Shown piece by piece: positions 1 through 9,010 of a DNA stretch of 64,000 nt. The notes under the pieces are model-generated. The model saw only the letters and a program-made list of their open reading frames with translations, was not told the origin of the DNA and searched no databases. How positions within the stretch are numbered: position 1 is the stretch's first letter; the number at the start of each line of letters is the position of its first letter. The position numbers and the translations under genes were made by a program. Origin of the DNA: Budvicia aquatica DSM 5075 = ATCC 35567 (GTDB taxonomy: Bacteria; Pseudomonadota; Gammaproteobacteria; Enterobacterales; Enterobacteriaceae); the NCBI RefSeq assembly GCF_000427805.1, contig NZ_KE386585.1:62001-126000 (forward strand), written 5' to 3'.

Positions 1-166
1 TAGATAAATATTGACCTATTTCAGTAGATACGCGCTGCAGGACATCACTTATCTCAAGTTCAAGCGCTGCTCTATCGTCTTTTATAGCATCAACGCGATC
101 CAGGTCTAACTTCTTAAGAATATTTTCTCTGAAAACTCGCAGTAATGATAATTCATTCGGTCCCAT
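1..166 (-). CDS. tadA: TadA/CpaF secretion ATPase, N-terminal fragment (runs off left edge)
   Basis: Only the first 55 or so codons are present, starting at the ATG at 166 and reading MGPNELSLLRVFRENILKKL and onward. This short helical start, rich in Leu, Asp and Arg, matches the N-terminal domain of CpaF/TadA hexameric ATPases, which power Flp pilus assembly at the inner membrane. The Walker motifs lie outside the window, so the call depends on this segment plus position directly after tadZ. About 248 bp separate it from tadZ, unusually wide for a tad operon, so it may have its own promoter. Identity is fairly secure from context, less so from sequence alone. Confidence 0.7.
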   Translation of the reverse strand, partial: MGPNELSLLRVFRENILKKLDLDRVDAIKDDRAALELEISDVLQRVSTEIGQYLS

Positions 167-414
167 TTATGCTCCACAGCTGTTATTTATTACTAAATAA
201 CTTTATTTTATTTAACATACTAAATTCTTTTGCACTTGGTTTAAGATCGTCTTTATCACAACCGGGACTGTTACTGTAAGACAATGGATAATATGAGAAA
301 ATGTGCAATATCTTATTATTTAAATACATGATAATTTCGCATTAATTATATAATTAATGTGTTCTGATATATTTCAATTGAAATATTCATTGCTATTATC
401 ATCTATATCTATAC

Positions 415-1566
415 TTATTTTTTACTAAATATATTTATCTTATTTAAAAAACCACTCAATATATTTGTATTTTCTTTAGAATCTTCTTTATCGCGACCTA
501 GAACTGTTGCAGCAAGATGCTGAAGAATTTGAGTAAACGGATCATTTTCTTTTCTCACTTGAAAATGTGGCAATATCACATTAATTTCGCAACCAAGATA
601 TTCAGAAATGTCTTCATTAGAAAATTTATTGCGATTATCACCCGGGTTATACTCATTTATGCATAACACTATCTTACGCATGAACGAATCCGTTTTTTGC
701 CTTTCAAAGCGTATATATTCATCCATAATCCGCTTAGCCGTTCTGAAAGATGAGAAGTTACGGCCGATAATCAATACTATGGTGTTCGAATGATTAAAAA
801 TCGACTCCAAATTCTCTGTTGAAATTGCAGTCGCATTATGATCAAAAAGCGCAATATTAAACTGGTTAAATACAGGATCCGTATAGTTAAACATCTCATT
901 ATTCGATTCAAACTTCATAAATCTGTTATCGGTAATTTTCTGAACTTTACTGTCCGACGAATCAAGCTTATGTCCGGTGATCAGATCAAAATCGCGGCTT
1001 CCGGTCGCACCTTGTACCAATAAGCAAGGTACACTCGTATATTTATTCAATGAAGACAAAATACCACTACTTACGGTGGTCGTCCCACATCCACCTTTGC
1101 ATCCCAGAATACTTATTCTCAACGTCGATCTATCTGTTGAATGAACTAAAGCCTTCACGACAATATCCGGCAGCTCATTGAGTTGAGTGTCAATATATAA
1201 ATACCTGCCGCCTGACTTTTCTAATGATTTAGCAAATGCAATAGAATCGGTATTACCAACAAGCACATAATATACATCATAGGGAACAATTAGCGATGTA
1301 ACATCGTTAATAGCATTAATATCCTTTTCATCCTCAATATCCAGTATCATCCAGCCGGCATCTTTTGTACTCGCATCATCCAGATATTCATTGAGAGATA
1401 CTTTTTTTTGCACCACGTTATTTACATTGTGCATTTTAAGAATATTTTTAATATCCGTTTGTACTTTTTGATTACGGGAAATAAGGACAACCTTACTCCG
1501 GTCTAATATAATACGATTACCGTCATCTTTGTTGTCAGTTTCAGCTGATGTGCTAAATAATCTCAT
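415..1566 (-). CDS. tadZ: TadZ/CpaE-like pilus localisation ATPase
   Basis: 383 aa. The N-terminal part (about residues 20-135) resembles an atypical receiver domain. It is followed by a MinD/ParA-type ATPase domain starting near residue 150 with a deviant Walker A motif, LGCKGGCGTTT. TadZ/CpaE proteins sit at the cell pole or membrane and position the Tad pilus machine. The ATG at 1566 is preceded by GGGGA, and the gene begins 10 nt after the rcpA stop, so the two are probably translationally coupled. A rcpB gene usually lies between rcpA and tadZ in Aggregatibacter-type loci; none is here. Confidence 0.85.
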   Translation of the reverse strand: MRLFSTSAETDNKDDGNRIILDRSKVVLISRNQKVQTDIKNILKMHNVNNVVQKKVSLNEYLDDASTKDAGWMILDIEDEKDINAINDVTSLIVPYDVYYVLVGNTDSIAFAKSLEKSGGRYLYIDTQLNELPDIVVKALVHSTDRSTLRISILGCKGGCGTTTVSSGILSSLNKYTSVPCLLVQGATGSRDFDLITGHKLDSSDSKVQKITDNRFMKFESNNEMFNYTDPVFNQFNIALFDHNATAISTENLESIFNHSNTIVLIIGRNFSSFRTAKRIMDEYIRFERQKTDSFMRKIVLCINEYNPGDNRNKFSNEDISEYLGCEINVILPHFQVRKENDPFTQILQHLAATVLGRDKEDSKENTNILSGFLNKINIFSKK

Positions 1567-1576
1567 TGCTTATCCC

Positions 1577-3004
1577 CTATTTAGCAAAGCCAACCTGATC
1601 AAGAAATTCCACGGTATCATCGTTTAAACGATTATTACGCGTTTTCTCATCAACACCGACATTGAAAAAAATCTTTGAAGATGACGTTTTCTTAAAGCTT
1701 GGTAACGCAATTCTTTCACCTGAAGATGTAGGCTTAACCAGATTGACTGTCGCAAAAACGACCAGTTCTGTTTTACTACGTTCGGAACCTGCTCTTCTAC
1801 CTAATGCCCCTAGAATAGGAATATCACCAATAAAAGGAACTTTAGTCAGCGTTTCCAGATCTGATTCATTCAACAGACCACCAATTGCAAAACTATCTCC
1901 GTCACCTAGTTCAATAGTAGAATTTGACTTACGGGTTCTTAGCGTAGGGATCTGGTATGTATTATAGGCGTATGTCCCCGTCACGCTGCTGACTTCATTC
2001 GATATAAATAGCTTGATCTTATTGCGACGTTCTACTTTTGCGGCAATATTCAGACGAATACCATATTCTTTATAGGTTACCGTTGTGGCATCACGATCTT
2101 GCATAAGAATTGGAATTTCACCACCAACAAGAAAGTTTGCTGACTCGCCGGATAACACGGTGAGATTAGGCTGGGCCAATACGCGCGCAATTTTGTCATT
2201 ATGTACCGCATTGATCAGAGTACTAATATTTCTTGCATCAAAACCGTTTTTAAAACCCAGAAGATTGAATGTTCCTGCAGAATTTACCGTGCTCCCGCCC
2301 CCCATCATGCTGTCCAGAGTCAGGCTACTCCATTCAATTCCCAGATTATCAGTAAACTCTTTTGTTACTTCTACCACGGTTAATTTCACATTAACTTGAT
2401 TTGACGACGGAAGTTCAATACGGTTGATAACGTTATCGTACCTTTTAACGCTGGCGAAAAAGATTTCGCTGTTGTTCAGCATCATATTGCTTGAGTTCCC
2501 GCCACCAGTATTCTCATCGACTTTTAGCGTTTCTTCCTTTTCAGCGGTGCCAACCAGACTACCGACTAGCTGATAGACACCGTCTCGTATCTCTTCACTT
2601 TGCACCAGACCGGTTAATATATAGGAGGCTTTACCTGCGTTATCATTAAAACGTTTAATGATAACGTTGCTGCCGGGATATTCCTGCCTAATACGCTGTG
2701 ATAGCTCGGGTAAAAGTGGGTCAACGCCTAAGCTCACATTATAAATGACTTTCGAATTGGCCCCATAAACAGAAATCTCAGCAGAACCACTTTTTTTGCC
2801 ATATAAAACCACTGACTTGTTGCCAATCACTTTATAATCAGCAATCTCAGGCGATGAAATAAATACTGTTTTAATCGAATCCCGGGTATTTATCTGCTTT
2901 GACATTCCAGGTTTTAAATAGAGCTGTTCTGCAAAAACGGCTGTGTTAATAAAAAAGGCCGAAGCCAAAATACATACTTGCCAAATATAATTACGCTGAC
3001 ACAT
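1577..3004 (-). CDS. rcpA: RcpA/CpaC outer-membrane secretin of the Tad system
   Basis: 475 aa. A signal peptide (hydrophobic stretch around residues 8-25, cleavage near VFA) is followed by a pilus/BON-like N domain (LYLKPGMSKQI, then the KSVVLYGKKSGSAEI block). The secretin domain lies at about 200-430, with the typical AQPNLTVLSGESANFLVGGE and VPFIGDIPILGALGR blocks. Secretins form the outer-membrane ring through which the Flp pilus leaves. AAGGAT precedes the ATG. The gene lies in the tad operon between rcpC and tadZ, and its length is normal for CpaC. Confidence 0.92.
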   Translation of the reverse strand: MCQRNYIWQVCILASAFFINTAVFAEQLYLKPGMSKQINTRDSIKTVFISSPEIADYKVIGNKSVVLYGKKSGSAEISVYGANSKVIYNVSLGVDPLLPELSQRIRQEYPGSNVIIKRFNDNAGKASYILTGLVQSEEIRDGVYQLVGSLVGTAEKEETLKVDENTGGGNSSNMMLNNSEIFFASVKRYDNVINRIELPSSNQVNVKLTVVEVTKEFTDNLGIEWSSLTLDSMMGGGSTVNSAGTFNLLGFKNGFDARNISTLINAVHNDKIARVLAQPNLTVLSGESANFLVGGEIPILMQDRDATTVTYKEYGIRLNIAAKVERRNKIKLFISNEVSSVTGTYAYNTYQIPTLRTRKSNSTIELGDGDSFAIGGLLNESDLETLTKVPFIGDIPILGALGRRAGSERSKTELVVFATVNLVKPTSSGERIALPSFKKTSSSKIFFNVGVDEKTRNNRLNDDTVEFLDQVGFAK

Positions 3005-3076
3005 ATAGTTTATCCTTATGGGACTTATTCTATTCCAGATTTGAAGTGCGACCCTTCATGCATAATGAAAACGGTA

Positions 3077-3961
3077 TTAACCACGTAACTCAGTAACACC
3101 ATCCCTAGCAGGTGCCAATCCCGGTGATGGATAGTTATTTTCAGGTAAATATGGCGCCTCTTCCACCATACCGCTGTTTCCTTCATAAAGCTGGAGAAGT
3201 ACATCTAAGGTCAATTCCTCTTGCTCTTGCTCTGTCGCCGGAAACAATGCTAATTTAGCGCCCATCTCTAAACCTTTAAGAATTTTGACATCTTCATTAT
3301 TTAACTCTGCCACTATCTGACTACCTTCAGCAACGGTGTAAACACCATCTTTCTCCTTCCGTTGGGCTTTATTAATCGACAGCACACGCTTATTAGATAT
3401 AACTCTTTTAAGACTGCGTCCTGTAATTGATGTTGGTGGAGAGACAATACTCTCTCGCATATCTCTACCAACTTCTCGACCATAAATTAGATAAATATCA
3501 ACGCCGGTACCGACTTTAATATTATCCAGCAAATAATTTTCATTATTTTGCAGAGTAAAGGTATAGATGACATTACCTGGCATCAGAAACAATTCAAAGT
3601 AATCACCCGTTCCGGGTTTAGCCAGATGTTCTGTTGTCAGCTGTGAATTTTCTTTTAAATCAGTTTTCAGCGCCCAACCGTTAATATCATCTAAGCTACC
3701 CATGGCGCTGCGTTCAGAAGGAGTAACCTCATTGTCTTCCTTCTTAATTGTTTCAATACGATAGTCTTTCTCTGATAAAATCGCACTACGGCGGAGATCG
3801 TGAGTTAATACAATTTTTTTGATCTCAATAAACGGCTTTACTTCTTTTACATTTTGATCCGAAATGACATCCCTGTCTGAATCGCTCTTGCTGAAAACAA
3901 AAATACCTACAACCCCGACCAAAATCATTAATATATAAACAATGACAAGCTTTCTTTTCAT
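3077..3961 (-). CDS. rcpC: RcpC/CpaB Flp pilus assembly protein
   Basis: About 294 aa from the ATG at 3961, chosen because AAAGGG sits just upstream; an upstream in-frame start at 3985 lacks such a site. One N-terminal membrane anchor (KLVIVYILMILVGVVGIFVF) is followed by a periplasmic region with a SAF-like segment (DLRRSAILSEKDYRIETIKK) and an RcpC/CpaB domain. The family is periplasmic and assists secretin function and pilus biogenesis, possibly through peptidoglycan contacts. It lies between flp and rcpA on the same strand. Confidence 0.85.
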   Translation of the reverse strand: MKRKLVIVYILMILVGVVGIFVFSKSDSDRDVISDQNVKEVKPFIEIKKIVLTHDLRRSAILSEKDYRIETIKKEDNEVTPSERSAMGSLDDINGWALKTDLKENSQLTTEHLAKPGTGDYFELFLMPGNVIYTFTLQNNENYLLDNIKVGTGVDIYLIYGREVGRDMRESIVSPPTSITGRSLKRVISNKRVLSINKAQRKEKDGVYTVAEGSQIVAELNNEDVKILKGLEMGAKLALFPATEQEQEELTLDVLLQLYEGNSGMVEEAPYLPENNYPSPGLAPARDGVTELRG

Positions 3962-3990
3962 CTTAATCCCTTTGTTGCAAAGCAAATAAA

Positions 3991-4021
3991 TAAAAAACCA
4001 CTACCAATACCAAAGGTATTG
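3991..4021 (-). terminator. Hairpin between flp and rcpC, possible attenuator
   Basis: A 7-bp stem, CAATACC / GGTATTG, with a 3-nt loop (4005-4021) lies in the flp-rcpC gap. On the minus strand it is followed nine bases later by a run of six T. The long spacer makes it a weak terminator. It could give more flp mRNA than mRNA for downstream machinery, as is common for major pilins, but that is inference. Confidence 0.4.
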
Positions 4022-4128
4022 ATATTTTAGCCGAGGGTATATTGTAAGATTTTCAGCAATACGTAAAATTCATCACATAAAAAGTTGTGACAAATATTCT
4101 TTAAGTGACTACGGATGATAAAATTATA

Positions 4129-4374
4129 TTATGATCCTGAACCACCACCCATCAGAGCAGTTATTTTAGTCTGCAACGTTGTAAAAACTCCCGTTAACAT
4201 TGTATCCACTGGCCCATCAGTACCAAATACGACCAAAACAACTGCCGCGATCCCCGCAACGACAATTGCGTATTCAACTGCAGTTACACCATCTTCTTTT
4301 TTCAAGAAGTTTTTGATTTTGTACCCAATGATATTTGCACGACAATAACTATTAATCATTAATTTATTTAACAT
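4129..4374 (-). CDS. flp: Flp-family type IVb major pilin
   Basis: 81 aa from the ATG at 4374, chosen because AGGAG sits 5-7 nt upstream. The protein has the Flp signature: a short basic leader ending KKEDG, then VTAVEYAIVVAGIAAVVLVVF. Cleavage is expected after the Gly, leaving the essential Glu at mature position +5. The Gly/Ser tail (GGGSGS) is typical of short Flp pilins. It is the first gene of the tad operon here. No prepilin peptidase (tadV) is visible next to it, so processing must come from a gene elsewhere. Confidence 0.92.
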   Translation of the reverse strand: MLNKLMINSYCRANIIGYKIKNFLKKEDGVTAVEYAIVVAGIAAVVLVVFGTDGPVDTMLTGVFTTLQTKITALMGGGSGS

Positions 4375-4412
4375 ACTTTTCTCCTGTATAAAAATAAACA
4401 CTGCAAAAATAT

Positions 4413-4439
4413 AGTATAACCTGCAGTGTACTTATCCAA
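4413..4439 (-). promoter_or_regulatory. Candidate sigma-70 promoter for flp
   Basis: On the minus strand a TATACT -10 hexamer (4413-4418) lies about 39 nt before the flp start. A TTGGAT -35-like hexamer (4434-4439) lies 15 bp further upstream, shorter than the ideal 17. The position is right, but the match is only moderate. Confidence 0.35.
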
Positions 4440-4735
4440 CTTAGCGGTCTACTTTTTATTACTCTGAAATTTTCTCCCTTACAATTTTATGATATTTTTA
4501 TTTATTGTCTTCCTTGATATAGAACGATAGCTACCGCACGAAAAAAAATTAAAATATTTTTTCGGTATTATTTACTGCAGGACAAAAGAATCCCCCGTAA
4601 ATATCATTATTTTCGGCAACAACAATGAATACAGTCACAATAAAAAATTGGGCTATGTTCGTTTTCTTTCTTATTCCTTATTCAAAAATTTTATCCACTG
4701 CCCTACTTTATTTTTATTAAACGAGTATAATTTTA
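4440..4735. other. AT-rich intergenic DNA upstream of the tad operon
   Basis: No ORF with protein-like composition and no clear hairpin are seen here. Regulatory input to the tad operon could lie in this stretch. Confidence 0.4.
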
Positions 4736-4951
4736 TTACGATTTGTCCTGCCAGATTATTAATCTGGTGAACTCAGAAATTTCATGATGGCTCCAGTCAC
4801 TGGAATACATCGTCACAATAAAGGAGTTGATATCACTATTTTCATCTAATTCTATATTCTCCTCCTTGTATATTTTATAAAATATATATAATGCTTTACC
4901 TGTTTTAAGTATACCCACAATAACCACACAAGAACTGTGCTTTTTGTGCAA
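4736..4951 (-). CDS. Doubtful small ORF, unknown
   Basis: 71 aa beginning with TTG. The frame stays open only a few codons further upstream to a TAG, with no ATG. Composition is protein-like (a hydrophobic CVVIVGILKTGKALYIFYKI stretch, then an acidic and polar C terminus), so it may be the tail of a decayed gene. I do not recognise a family. Confidence 0.25.
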   Translation of the reverse strand: MHKKHSSCVVIVGILKTGKALYIFYKIYKEENIELDENSDINSFIVTMYSSDWSHHEISEFTRLIIWQDKS

Positions 4952-5189
4952 ACTATCAATTTCATTTATCTAAACGATCAATTACTTTGATCGTAAACAG
5001 AAATAGCTTGAAGGAAACTAGTCAATTTAGTTCCCCAAGGCATAACACTCTCGCACTTTATCAACACAGACCAGAGGTTACCTCCGTTTGCAGGTAGGTC
5101 AATTAGAAATAGGCGCCTGTATGATTTTATACCCGGATAACAACAAATTATTTATTACCTTTAATATCAATGTATTATAATTAATTAAT

Positions 5190-5420
5190 AAAAAATCGGT
5201 ATATCTCAACGAGTATATTAAAGCATGTTTAGCATTTAATACCGCGGCGGGCATCCTTGCTCACAATCATTTATCCGATCTGACAGAATCCTAACAAACC
5301 GATCATTTAATCACCAAAAAATTAGAAGAAGTGTTATCGCTAGTTGGCGTCAAGATCTTAGACCACTTTATTATTGACCATGGTAAATTAATCTCATTTA
5401 ATAAACATGATTGGCTATAA
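5190..5420 (+). pseudogene. Decayed radC-family gene (C-terminal JAB/MPN region)
   Basis: In one frame the DNA reads KACLAFNTAAGILAHNHLSD, then LTES, a TAA stop, QTDHLITKKLEEVLSLVGVK, then ILDHFIIDHGKLISFNKHDW and L, ending with TAA at 5418-5420. This is the RadC/YkfG metal-binding segment: the usual ILAHNHPSG motif is ILAHNHLSD here, and ILDH plus a terminal SF...L are kept. An in-frame stop and the missing Pro-Ser-Gly show decay. Related residues may reach back to about 5085 (MILYPDNNKLFITF). RadC-like genes usually travel on prophages and islands, so this is likely a scar of an old accessory element. Confidence 0.72.
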
Positions 5421-5504
5421 ATCAAACAAATCTAATCCGCGATGATATATTAACAGCTCAATCCTCAATGCAATTCCTCCTTTCCCCCTCAAAACAATCC
5501 CGAC

Positions 5505-5525
5505 AAAAAACTCGCCCAAAGCGAG
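5505..5525 (-). terminator. Short hairpin with T-run on the minus strand
   Basis: CTCGC / GCGAG stem (5511-5525) followed on the minus strand by six T. It has the shape of an intrinsic terminator, but no minus-strand gene is evident just upstream of it, so its partner is unknown. Confidence 0.3.
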
Positions 5526-5647
5526 CAATTTATTACCACCGAACAACTATCAACATGTCGTTAACCGCTAACTACGGCTATCCTTAAAAATGAACGCATT
5601 TCAATCACTACCTTTTATTCCTATTTACGCTCGCTAAGGAGATATGA

Positions 5648-5890
5648 ATGAAATACAAATTTGAAGATGTCGATACCGCCTCGCCAAGTAGCTCAGATGA
5701 TGCCATTCAAGCCTTGCTTGCGGCCTTTGCCGCACTAGCGGCATCTGTTGCACAAGGTTCAGACGAAAAGAAACAGGATATTTTGAGTAAATTAGACCAA
5801 GTGCTTGAGCTTAATAAAGGTGTGGATTGCTACGTAGAATTAGCAAGAATTGGTCAAATCACTAAAATCGCACTATATGGAAAAGAGTAA
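5648..5890 (+). CDS. Small protein of unknown function (80 aa)
   Basis: ATG at 5648 with a strong AAGGAG site 6-8 nt upstream supports real translation. The protein has a polar N terminus (MKYKFEDVDTASPSSSDD), an Ala-rich helix (QALLAAFAALAASVAQG), a charged helix (DEKKQDILSKLDQVLELNK) and a short tail. It has no signal peptide or Cys motif. It could be a small helical cytosolic protein. A bidirectional terminator follows at about 5962. I do not recognise a family. Confidence 0.55.
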   Translation: MKYKFEDVDTASPSSSDDAIQALLAAFAALAASVAQGSDEKKQDILSKLDQVLELNKGVDCYVELARIGQITKIALYGKE

Positions 5891-5961
5891 CTTCATCGCC
5901 TTTTGCCTACTCAGATGATAATGGCCTGCAGCGCAGCCCCTGTTTTCACAGGGATAAATAA

Positions 5962-5997
5962 AAAAGCAGCGACAGAAAAAATCCTATCGCTGCTTTT
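5962..5997. terminator. Bidirectional intrinsic terminator
   Basis: An 11-bp stem AAAAGCAGCGA / TCGCTGCTTTT with a 14-nt loop lies between the convergent small gene (plus) and the autotransporter (minus). A and T runs on the two sides allow termination in both directions. Confidence 0.8.
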
Positions 5998-6016
5998 ATT
6001 GGTTTTCACACTTTAA

Positions 6017-8779
6017 TCAGAAGCTGTATTTAACGCCAAACATTCCCTGTGTATCAGTATAGGAATCGGTGCCCCACTGCTGAGCCACGTTGGCCCACGT
6101 ACTGACGTTATTGCTAAGTTTACCTTCGATACCCAATTTCAGTTCGCCGATATCCTTCGCCCCTACCTGACTGTTTTTCACATCATTCATAATCACCGTA
6201 TAGTTCTCGGTATTATGAATCCAGTTCACTTCAACAAAAGGCTGGAACTCACGATCTTTACCGTCATCAATCTGGCTGTGTCCGTTGGCATAGGCTCGCA
6301 GGCCTAAGCGAGTCATCAGATTGTTATTGGTATCATCTTTCACCCGGGTACCGTTGGTTTCGGTGTAGTCATTAGCGCTTACGCCCATCCAGATAACCTG
6401 AGCTTTTGGCTGTAGCCAGTAGCTGGTACGCTCACTTTCACCCACTTTAAAACTATAGCCGCTTTCAATAGATGCGGTAACGCCGTCAGACTTATAGTCT
6501 TCCATATGCAGTTGTTCACCCTGTACTTGGTTGTTAAACCAGTTATACAAGGCCCAAGTATCTACATAGATACCGGTTTTATCGGCATTATTCGCGTACC
6601 AGGTGCCATACAGGCCAACGCTGTAACCGTCAACCTTACCGGTTGAGGAGTAACGGCTAACGTCTGAATGGGTTCTGCTGCTGTTATTAGCATAACCGGC
6701 CATTGCACCAACGTGCCAGCGGTCTAAGCCATCCGTACTCCATTGGGCTAAGTCCCCCCCTAATTGCATCACATAACGATTGCTGGTGGTACTCAACTGG
6801 CCGCTGCTGTCGTTAAAACGATTGTGACCGCCAACGTTGCGTAACCACATGCTGGTCACGCGTTTCTCGCCGGTTAACGCGTCGGTATATTGTGTTTCAC
6901 CCAGTCTGTCGTGCAATCTGGTGATAAACATAGTGTTAGCCGCCGCTAAGTTAGCAATATAGCTACCCGATTCAGGGCGATATACCGGATCAACATTGGC
7001 AGGCGTTGGGTTTGGTGTTGGATCCGGGTCCGGCGTTGGATCTGGATCCGGCGTTGGGTCCGGGTCCGGTGTAGGATCTGGCGGAAGTCCGGAAATCAGA
7101 TACCAGTTCTTAGCATCTGCTCCATTAATCGTTGAACCTGAACGAACAAAATAGTCATAAGAACCGGCAACAATACGTTGGCTATTGCTAAAGGTACCGC
7201 CTGAAAGACCACCTACCTCAACAATTTCTATCCCTTGAATGGTTTGCGCGCCGAAACCACCAATATTATTAATAGCAACGTCGGTATGGCCGGAGGTGTT
7301 GCCTTTAACGATTAACTTATCCGTCGCAGAAGCGTCATCACCCAAAACCGTATTGAGCACTAAGGTTCCGTTGTTACCGTTATAATCATTATCGACAGTT
7401 AGCGTCTTAGGCGTAAATGCAGCCCCTGCCAGCGGTTCACTGTATTTTAGCGTTGCGCCATTTAACGTTAGGTTAGTCAGCTCTGAATCACCGATCATAT
7501 TCCAGATACTGTTAACTCCATCAATATTTAAATTGATCACGCCTTGGTTATCAGTCACCGGGTTACCGCCGGCGTCATTGTAGGTATAGGTATCTAACTT
7601 GGTCATACCGGTAAAGTTACTGGTATCTGTCATTGCCAGATCAATCAAACCTGATTGTGCAAACAGATTACCGGTAATGTTGTAAATACCTGAAGCGCCC
7701 GATGTGACCTTAGCGGCATCATTAACGATAGTGCCCGCCCCATCATAGAGTTTGTCATCACTACCGATATAGTAATTAGTTTTAGATGAAGAAATAACGG
7801 AGCCATCACCTAAGGTATGCATCGCGTAAGCGGTATCAGGCTGAGCTAAAGTGATTGTAGTATCACCGGTGAGTTCGATTTTTCCGCCCAAGGCATTAAA
7901 ATTATTGCCGAGGGTTAGTTTTTTCTCCGCTCTGAGCGCATCAGCGCCTGAACCATCAGTAGAGATATTAACGGCGGCAGAGCTACCTTGTAGTTGTACA
8001 ACGCCACCTTTATTTGCATAAACCGCATGGCCATTATTGCCGGTGGTTTTTATGGTCGCACCTGAGCCGATAACGGCAACCGCATTGGTTCCAGAGGCGG
8101 TACCATTGGTTAATACGCTATCCCGGTTACCGGCATATACCGCGTAACCCAGCGTATTTGAGCCGTTAGTCCCTGTGCCGCCGGCCTGAATATTGGCATT
8201 GTCACCAATATAGGCCAAGTTATAGAAAGGAGCCTGAGACGATAAGTTAACCCGAACTGCAGTACCGTCTCTAACAATAATATTGCTGGACTGACCAAGA
8301 TAAACCCGCCCGTAACCCGCCCCGGTATTAGGGCTTTGCGCAACGTTAATTCCGTTGCTGTTGCTCCCGGTGGCAGTTAGCGTCGCATTATCACCGGCAA
8401 TTACCGTATAAACGCCATTCACCGATGAGGTACCATTAGTTCTAATGGCATCTACAAAGCTGCCTGATGTCGTTACCGTTAAGCTATCGCCAAAAGTAAA
8501 CGCCGGATGAGGGCCATTCATCGAGAAATAAATACCGTTAGTATTAGCGGTTTCATTTCCTCCGCCGATATTTTTACTGCCTGAAGTGGTAATAGTCACA
8601 TTGTTACCGCAGTTGTTAGAAGCGGTATAAGAGCCGCCAAAAACCGTGATATTGGTGATTGTTGCGCCATTTCCGCAGGCTACGTTTGCATCAGCCAGAG
8701 CAACATTACTCATTAATGGAACTAATAATCCGATTGATATAAAGGACTCAACAATGCGATTCCTTTTAAATATTTTCAT
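6017..8779 (-). CDS. Autotransporter 1 (type Va, 920 aa)
   Basis: A signal peptide (MKIFKRNRIV..., cleavage after ALA near residue 29) precedes a passenger of about 530 residues rich in Gly, Asn, Thr and Ser, with beta-helix-like character (repeated short N-G-[IV]-[TYN] steps). A Pro-Asp/Thr linker lies at about 565-592, encoded by 18-bp tandem repeats. The C-terminal beta-barrel runs from about VYRPESGSYIANLAAANTMF to the terminal GVKYSF, ending in Phe as BamA substrates do. Such proteins export their own passenger as adhesins or related surface factors; this passenger's function cannot be told. AAAGGA precedes the ATG. The barrel is strikingly similar to that of autotransporter 2. The gene lies downstream, on the same strand, of a fimS-like switch. 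Confidence 0.93.
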   Translation of the reverse strand: MKIFKRNRIVESFISIGLLVPLMSNVALADANVACGNGATITNITVFGGSYTASNNCGNNVTITTSGSKNIGGGNETANTNGIYFSMNGPHPAFTFGDSLTVTTSGSFVDAIRTNGTSSVNGVYTVIAGDNATLTATGSNSNGINVAQSPNTGAGYGRVYLGQSSNIIVRDGTAVRVNLSSQAPFYNLAYIGDNANIQAGGTGTNGSNTLGYAVYAGNRDSVLTNGTASGTNAVAVIGSGATIKTTGNNGHAVYANKGGVVQLQGSSAAVNISTDGSGADALRAEKKLTLGNNFNALGGKIELTGDTTITLAQPDTAYAMHTLGDGSVISSSKTNYYIGSDDKLYDGAGTIVNDAAKVTSGASGIYNITGNLFAQSGLIDLAMTDTSNFTGMTKLDTYTYNDAGGNPVTDNQGVINLNIDGVNSIWNMIGDSELTNLTLNGATLKYSEPLAGAAFTPKTLTVDNDYNGNNGTLVLNTVLGDDASATDKLIVKGNTSGHTDVAINNIGGFGAQTIQGIEIVEVGGLSGGTFSNSQRIVAGSYDYFVRSGSTINGADAKNWYLISGLPPDPTPDPDPTPDPDPTPDPDPTPNPTPANVDPVYRPESGSYIANLAAANTMFITRLHDRLGETQYTDALTGEKRVTSMWLRNVGGHNRFNDSSGQLSTTSNRYVMQLGGDLAQWSTDGLDRWHVGAMAGYANNSSRTHSDVSRYSSTGKVDGYSVGLYGTWYANNADKTGIYVDTWALYNWFNNQVQGEQLHMEDYKSDGVTASIESGYSFKVGESERTSYWLQPKAQVIWMGVSANDYTETNGTRVKDDTNNNLMTRLGLRAYANGHSQIDDGKDREFQPFVEVNWIHNTENYTVIMNDVKNSQVGAKDIGELKLGIEGKLSNNVSTWANVAQQWGTDSYTDTQGMFGVKYSF
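7014..7085 (-). repeat. 18-bp tandem repeats encoding the DPDPTP linker
   Basis: Three full 18-bp units (7014-7031, 7032-7049, 7050-7067) and a diverged fourth encode the Pro-Asp-Thr linker before the barrel. Units differ by a few bases. Gain or loss of a unit would keep the frame, so length polymorphism is possible without loss of function. Confidence 0.85.
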
Positions 8780-9010
8780 TTTTTATTCCTTTAAAAGACA
8801 AGAGAAAAACACTATTCATCTTTGCCGCTATTACCACTCCACTTATTCACGGCGTTTGATACAACCTATTTAAATAAAAACAAATAAGTTGCTTACTGAA
8901 ATAAACCTTCACTCAACCCAGAAAAACACCAATAGCAACCTTCCACGGCTCTATACGTCAGCCACAGGCAATAGCTACTTTAAAAACTCACTGCTACTCT
9001 TTGGAATGCT

